From Duganella sp. 1224 (GTDB taxonomy: Bacteria > Pseudomonadota > Gammaproteobacteria > Burkholderiales > Burkholderiaceae_D): 64,000 nucleotides of DNA. A program made the translations under genes and the position numbers. Positions within the stretch are counted from its first letter, which is position 1. Each line of letters starts with the position of its first letter. Shown piece by piece: positions 59,014 to 64,000 of this stretch. The stretch lies in the NCBI RefSeq assembly GCF_013408245.1, contig NZ_JACBYS010000001.1, forward strand, positions 124,001 through 188,000. Direction: 5' to 3'. The notes beneath the pieces are model-generated. The model saw nothing but the letters and a program-made list of their open reading frames with translations. It was not told where the DNA came from and made no database searches.

Positions 59014-59799
59014 ATGAGTTCCGCGCCGCCAAATCCGAACCACCAGCCCGCTGCCGCCAACGCCGGCGGCGCGGCCGGCGCGTCCCCCACGTTTTCTCCC
59101 CTGTATCAGCAGATCAAGGCGCTGATCACCAAGAGCCTGCAATCGGGCGAATGGAAGCCGGGCGAACTGATCCCCAGCGAAGTGGAGCTGGCCAACCGCT
59201 TCAAGGTCAGCCAGGGCACGGTACGCAAGGCGATCGACGAGCTGGCGGCCGAGAACCTGGTCGTGCGCAAGCAGGGCAAGGGCACTTTCGTTTCCACCCA
59301 CCATGAAGAGCGCGCGCAGTTCCGCTTCCTGCGGCTGATGCCGGACGAGGGCGTGCCGCACCCGGGCGTCAGCCAGTTCATCGAGGTCAAGCGCATGCGC
59401 GCGCCGGCCGATGTGGCGCGCCTGCTGGATCTGAAGTCGGGCGATGCCGTCATCTTCATCAAGCGCGTCCAGCATTTCGACAGCGTGCCGACCATCGTCG
59501 AGGAAATCTGGCTGCCGGGTATGACTTTCAAGGGACTGACGGCGGAGCGGCTGGAAGAGTATAAAGGGCCGATGTATGGGCTGTTCGAGTCGGAATTCGG
59601 CACGCGCATGATACGCGCCACGGAAAAAATCCGCGCCGTGTGCGCCGCCGACGGCGACGCCGCGCTGCTGAAGATCGCCGCCAACACGCCGCTGCTGGCG
59701 TCGGAGCGGGTCTCGTTCACGTACGGCGACAAGCCGGTGGAGTTGCGCCGCGGCCTGTACCTGACCGAGCGCCACCATTATCACAATGAGTTGAATTGA
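59014..59799 (+). CDS. GntR-family regulator (HutC/UTRA type), probable TCA regulator
   Basis: A 261-residue regulator. After a disordered Pro/Ala/Gly-rich leader, the GntR winged HTH spans about residues 35-100 (LYQQIKALITKSLQSGEW; PSEVELANRFKVSQGTVRKA). A UTRA ligand domain occupies the rest (QFRFLRLMPDEG, EEIWLPGMTFKGL). The ATG at 59014 was preferred over a GTG six codons earlier. It lies between the divergent mdh group and sdhCDAB-gltA, a position kept in related betaproteobacteria, so control of TCA genes by a metabolite is likely. The perfect palindrome upstream suggests autoregulation. Confidence 0.9.
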   Translation: MSSAPPNPNHQPAAANAGGAAGASPTFSPLYQQIKALITKSLQSGEWKPGELIPSEVELANRFKVSQGTVRKAIDELAAENLVVRKQGKGTFVSTHHEERAQFRFLRLMPDEGVPHPGVSQFIEVKRMRAPADVARLLDLKSGDAVIFIKRVQHFDSVPTIVEEIWLPGMTFKGLTAERLEEYKGPMYGLFESEFGTRMIRATEKIRAVCAADGDAALLKIAANTPLLASERVSFTYGDKPVELRRGLYLTERHHYHNELN

Positions 59800-59982
59800 A
59801 GGAGACGGGGCGGGGTGGTCACACGCCTGTAGCATTGTTGCGCTGATAATACGTTGAGCTACGGAAAGTAGCCGTGCGCCGGGTTCCAAGCCAGTATTTT
59901 GGTTATATGTAAGAATAGATATTGGTTGTAATAGTGGAAATCGGCGAAAATCGCAGTCTCACCAAATTTTTGTTTTAGCCTG

Positions 59983-59989
59983 AGGAGGT
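59983..59989 (+). promoter_or_regulatory. Consensus ribosome-binding site of sdhC
   Basis: AGGAGGT, the full anti-Shine-Dalgarno complement, lies six bases before the sdhC ATG. This is the strongest ribosome-binding site noticed in the window. The promoter in 59800-59982 could not be fixed; the AT-rich stretch around 59900-59935 is the likeliest place. Confidence 0.7.
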
Positions 59990-59995
59990 CTTGTT

Positions 59996-60418
59996 ATGTC
60001 AGAAGCCGTAAGGGAAGCCCCTAAAAAAGAACGGCCGGAGTTCCGTAACATTCACGTTACCGAGCTGTCCAACTACCGCATGCCATTGGCTGCCATCGTG
60101 TCCATCCTGCACCGCATTTCCGGCGTGCTGATGTTCGTGCTGCTGCCATTCGTGCTGTATCTCTTGCAGAATTCGCTGCGTTCCGAGATCTCTTTCGCGT
60201 ACTACGAAGGTTTCGTGACCTACCCGCTGGTCAAGCTGATCATCCTGGCCCTGACCTGGGGCTTCCTGCACCACCTGTGCGCCGGTATCCGCCACCTGGT
60301 GATGGACATGCACATCGGCCTGGACAAGCACTCGGCGCGCAAATCGTCGGCCGCCGTGCTGGTCATCAGCCTGGTCCTGACCCTGCTGGTCGCCCTGAAA
60401 CTGTTTGGAGTGTTCTAA
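59996..60418 (+). CDS. sdhC: Succinate dehydrogenase cytochrome b556 subunit
   Basis: A 140-residue membrane anchor of complex II with three TM helices. SILHRISGVLMF (first helix, quinone site Ser/Arg) and HHLCAGIRHLVMD (haem-ligand His region) are the family motifs. With SdhD it binds haem b and ubiquinone and holds SdhAB to the inner membrane. First gene of sdhCDAB; sdhD starts two bases after its stop. Confidence 0.95.
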   Translation: MSEAVREAPKKERPEFRNIHVTELSNYRMPLAAIVSILHRISGVLMFVLLPFVLYLLQNSLRSEISFAYYEGFVTYPLVKLIILALTWGFLHHLCAGIRHLVMDMHIGLDKHSARKSSAAVLVISLVLTLLVALKLFGVF

Positions 60419-60420
60419 TT

Positions 60421-60792
60421 ATGTCGATTAACGATAACGGTATCGGTCCCAAGCGCCGCGTCGTGGGCGCCCACTACGGCGTGCGCGACTGGCTGGCGCA
60501 ACGCGTCACCGCCGTCCTGATGGCGCTGTACACCGCCATCCTGCTGATTTCCTTCCTCACCGGCCAGAACTTCACCTACGAAGGCTGGGCCGGCCTGTTC
60601 GCCCAGCAGTGGTTCAAGCTGATCAGCGCCGTCACGCTGCTCGGCCTGTTCTACCACGCCTGGGTCGGCATGCGTGACGTCTGGATGGACTATGTGCGCG
60701 CCGTTGGCCTGCGCCTGTTCCTGCAAATCGCCACCATCGCCTGGCTGCTCGGCTGCGCCGTGTGGTCGATTCAAATTATCTGGAGTGTGTAA
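60421..60792 (+). CDS. sdhD: Succinate dehydrogenase membrane anchor subunit
   Basis: A 123-residue protein with three TM helices. [20 protein letters not shown] is the N-terminal motif before helix 1, and [17 protein letters not shown] carries the His-containing haem/quinone region and Asp-Tyr. It forms the anchor with SdhC. ATG 60421 directly follows the sdhC stop; an upstream frame overlapping sdhC was rejected. Confidence 0.95.
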   Translation: MSINDNGIGPKRRVVGAHYGVRDWLAQRVTAVLMALYTAILLISFLTGQNFTYEGWAGLFAQQWFKLISAVTLLGLFYHAWVGMRDVWMDYVRAVGLRLFLQIATIAWLLGCAVWSIQIIWSV

Positions 60793-60794
60793 TC

Positions 60795-62573
<1,779 letters not shown>

Positions 62574-62589
62574 GCAAGGGCTCATTGTT

Positions 62590-63300
62590 ATGCCACGCAC
62601 TCTCAAACTCAAAATCTACCGCTACGATCCGGACAAGGATGCCAAGCCTTACATGCAGGACGTCACCGTCGAGCTGAAAGACACCGACAAGATGCTGCTG
62701 GACGCGCTGCAGCGCATCAAGTCGGACGTCGACGACTCGCTGGCGCTGCGCCGCTCGTGCCGCGAAGGCGTGTGCGGTTCGGACGCGATGAACATCAACG
62801 GCAAGAACGGCCTGGCCTGCACCACCAACCTGAAGGAGCTGACCGAGCCGATCGTGCTGCGTCCGCTGCCAGGCCTGCCGGTGATCCGCGACCTGATCGT
62901 CGACATGACCCAGTTCTTCAAGCAGTACGATTCGATCAAGCCGTACCTGATCAACGATTCGATCCGGCCTGAAAAAGAACGCCTGCAAACCCCGGAACAG
63001 CGCGAAGAGCTGGACGGCCTGTACGAATGCATCCTGTGCGCGTGCTGCTCGACCTCGTGCCCGTCGTTCTGGTGGAACCCGGACAAGTTCGTCGGCCCGG
63101 CCGGCCTGCTGCAAGCCTACCGCTTCATCGCCGACTCGCGCGACGAAGCCACCGGCCAGCGCCTGGACAACCTGGAAGACCCGTACCGCCTGTTCCGCTG
63201 CCACTCGATCATGAACTGCGTCGATGTCTGCCCCAAGGGTCTGAACCCGAACAAGGCAATCGGCAAGATCAAAGAGCTGATGGTACGCCGCGCGATCTAA
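62590..63300 (+). CDS. sdhB: Succinate dehydrogenase iron-sulfur subunit
   Basis: A 236-residue electron-transfer subunit with three clusters: [2Fe-2S] ligands in CREGVCGSDAM and GLAC, [4Fe-4S] in CILCACCSTSC, [3Fe-4S] in CHSIMNC...CPKGLNP. It passes electrons from SdhA to ubiquinone. The start at 62590 (MPRTLKLKI) fits the family; the upstream in-frame start overlaps sdhA. A terminator follows immediately. Confidence 0.97.
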   Translation: MPRTLKLKIYRYDPDKDAKPYMQDVTVELKDTDKMLLDALQRIKSDVDDSLALRRSCREGVCGSDAMNINGKNGLACTTNLKELTEPIVLRPLPGLPVIRDLIVDMTQFFKQYDSIKPYLINDSIRPEKERLQTPEQREELDGLYECILCACCSTSCPSFWWNPDKFVGPAGLLQAYRFIADSRDEATGQRLDNLEDPYRLFRCHSIMNCVDVCPKGLNPNKAIGKIKELMVRRAI

Positions 63301-63307
63301 AGCGCAC

Positions 63308-63338
63308 ACGGGCGACGTCAACAGCGTCGCCCGTTTTT
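63308..63338 (+). terminator. Intrinsic terminator between sdhB and sdhE
   Basis: Perfect 9-bp stem CGGGCGACG/CGTCGCCCG with a seven-base loop and five Ts, eight bases after the sdhB stop. The following 17 bases before sdhE are too few for a full promoter, so sdhE and gltA probably depend on partial read-through or on a promoter overlapping the hairpin. Confidence 0.8.
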
Positions 63339-63355
63339 GTGTAAAGTAGTGAACC

Positions 63356-63637
63356 ATGATGGAAACGAACCAATCTGCGCATCAGTCCGACCCAGCCAAC
63401 CGCGCCCGCCTGCGCTGGCGCGCCCGCCGGGGTCTGCTGGAAAACGACCTCATCCTCACCCGTTTTCTGGATGCGCATGAAACCGAATTGACCGACGAGG
63501 AAGTGGACGCACTCACGCGGCTCCTCGACTTGTCGGACAATGCCCTGATGGATCTGGTACTGGCCCGCAAGGAGCCGGAAGGCGAGGTCGATCTGCCGCA
63601 CGTTCACGCGTTGCTGCAGCGGTTGCGCCTGGCGTAG
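63356..63637 (+). CDS. sdhE: Succinate dehydrogenase assembly factor SdhE
   Basis: A 93-residue protein of the SdhE/Sdh5 (YgfY) family that promotes covalent attachment of FAD to SdhA. The conserved RGLLEND motif (RGxxE) is at about residues 25-31, followed by the acidic helix region [10 protein letters not shown]. The start has two consecutive Met codons; the first was taken. It lies between sdhB and gltA, the common betaproteobacterial order. Confidence 0.92.
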   Translation: MMETNQSAHQSDPANRARLRWRARRGLLENDLILTRFLDAHETELTDEEVDALTRLLDLSDNALMDLVLARKEPEGEVDLPHVHALLQRLRLA

Positions 63638-63696
63638 TAGTCGTCACACACCCAGTTTCTTTTTACTTGCATCATCTCTCCAAGAAGGAAGAGTCC

Positions 63697-64000
63697 ATGA
63701 ATATCTCTGATAACAAAGCCACTCTCTCGTTCTCCGATGGCAGCCCATCGGTCGAATTCCCGATCTACAAAGGCACCGTTGGTCCTGACGTCATCGACAT
63801 TCGCAAGCTGTACGCCGGCACCGGCAAGTTCACCTACGATCCAGGCTTCATGTCGACCGCGGCGTGCAACTCGTCGATCACCTACATCGACGGCGACAAG
63901 GGCGAACTGCAGTACCGCGGCTACCCGATCGAACAGCTGGCCGTCAACGCCGACTTCATGGAATCGTGCTACCTGCTGCTGAATGGCGAACTGCCGAACG
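63697..64000 (+). CDS. gltA: Citrate synthase (3' end outside window)
   Basis: The first 101 codons of type II hexameric citrate synthase, which joins acetyl-CoA and oxaloacetate. [41 protein letters not shown] and [20 protein letters not shown] are family hallmarks. AAGAAGGAAGAG precedes the ATG. It closes the TCA cluster after sdhCDAB-sdhE. The reading frame is open at the window edge. Confidence 0.95.
   Translation, partial: MNISDNKATLSFSDGSPSVEFPIYKGTVGPDVIDIRKLYAGTGKFTYDPGFMSTAACNSSITYIDGDKGELQYRGYPIEQLAVNADFMESCYLLLNGELPN

Overview
The window is high-GC, gene-dense chromosomal DNA of a betaproteobacterium, most likely of the family Oxalobacteraceae (Massilia/Duganella/Janthinobacterium type). 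This is inferred from the sdhCDAB-sdhE-gltA order beside mdh and a GntR regulator, a two-gene cyanophycin synthetase locus with a DUF1854 gene, a DUF2863 protein, and dispersed TGACCCC-type palindromes. No prophage, CRISPR array or insertion sequence was seen. Both ends cut genes: a TonB-dependent receptor at the left and citrate synthase at the right.

Layout. 1-4084: iron-uptake type operon (TonB receptor, two small membrane proteins, PepSY protein). 4190-7191: LplT-like transporter fused to a PlsC-type acyltransferase, then a lipoprotein. 7192-12405 (minus): diguanylate cyclase, tandem-domain KaiC-like ATPase, hybrid histidine kinase. 12632-19106: tripartite RND efflux operon with its TetR gene and a TetR-like operator over the promoter. 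19191-23187: FAH-family hydrolase, sirtuin, tRNA-Pro(GGG), PEP-CTERM-like protein, small HTH protein and two small unknown proteins, with a possible unannotated small RNA. 23248-25719 (minus): three overlapping TadE/TadG-type genes. 25992-34928: beta-glucan utilisation locus (sugar-binding protein, LacI regulator, GH5, GH1, GH3, MFS importer), with matching LacI-type operators at two promoters. 35059-37083: oleate hydratase and a 2TM protein that appears cut short by an amber codon. 37177-44902: cyanophycin locus. 45080-53236: catalase, patatin, LysR, CoA-transferase, M14 peptidase, CYTH and DUF2863 genes. 53405-64000: TCA-cycle supercluster.

Functional picture. The right end concentrates TCA genes: mdh, a CitE-like lyase, an MliC-like protein and acnA on the minus strand, and a GntR regulator, sdhCDAB, sdhE and gltA on the plus strand. 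A perfect 16-bp palindrome lies over the probable gntR promoter. The cyanophycin locus pairs an intact CphA with a CphA-like partner whose Mur-ligase P-loop has lost its lysine. The glucan locus is a compact regulon: its LacI protein probably binds TTGGRAACGWTTCCAW-like sites at the binding-protein and GH5 promoters.

The most unusual observations are the amber-interrupted 2TM gene, the KaiC/cyclase/kinase module without kaiA or kaiB, a terminator between a LacI-controlled promoter and the binding-protein gene, a minus-strand-only terminator suggesting a small RNA, and a 68-bp perfect palindrome after cphA. No whole new multi-gene system could be demonstrated. All assignments come from reading the sequence by eye; no database search was run.
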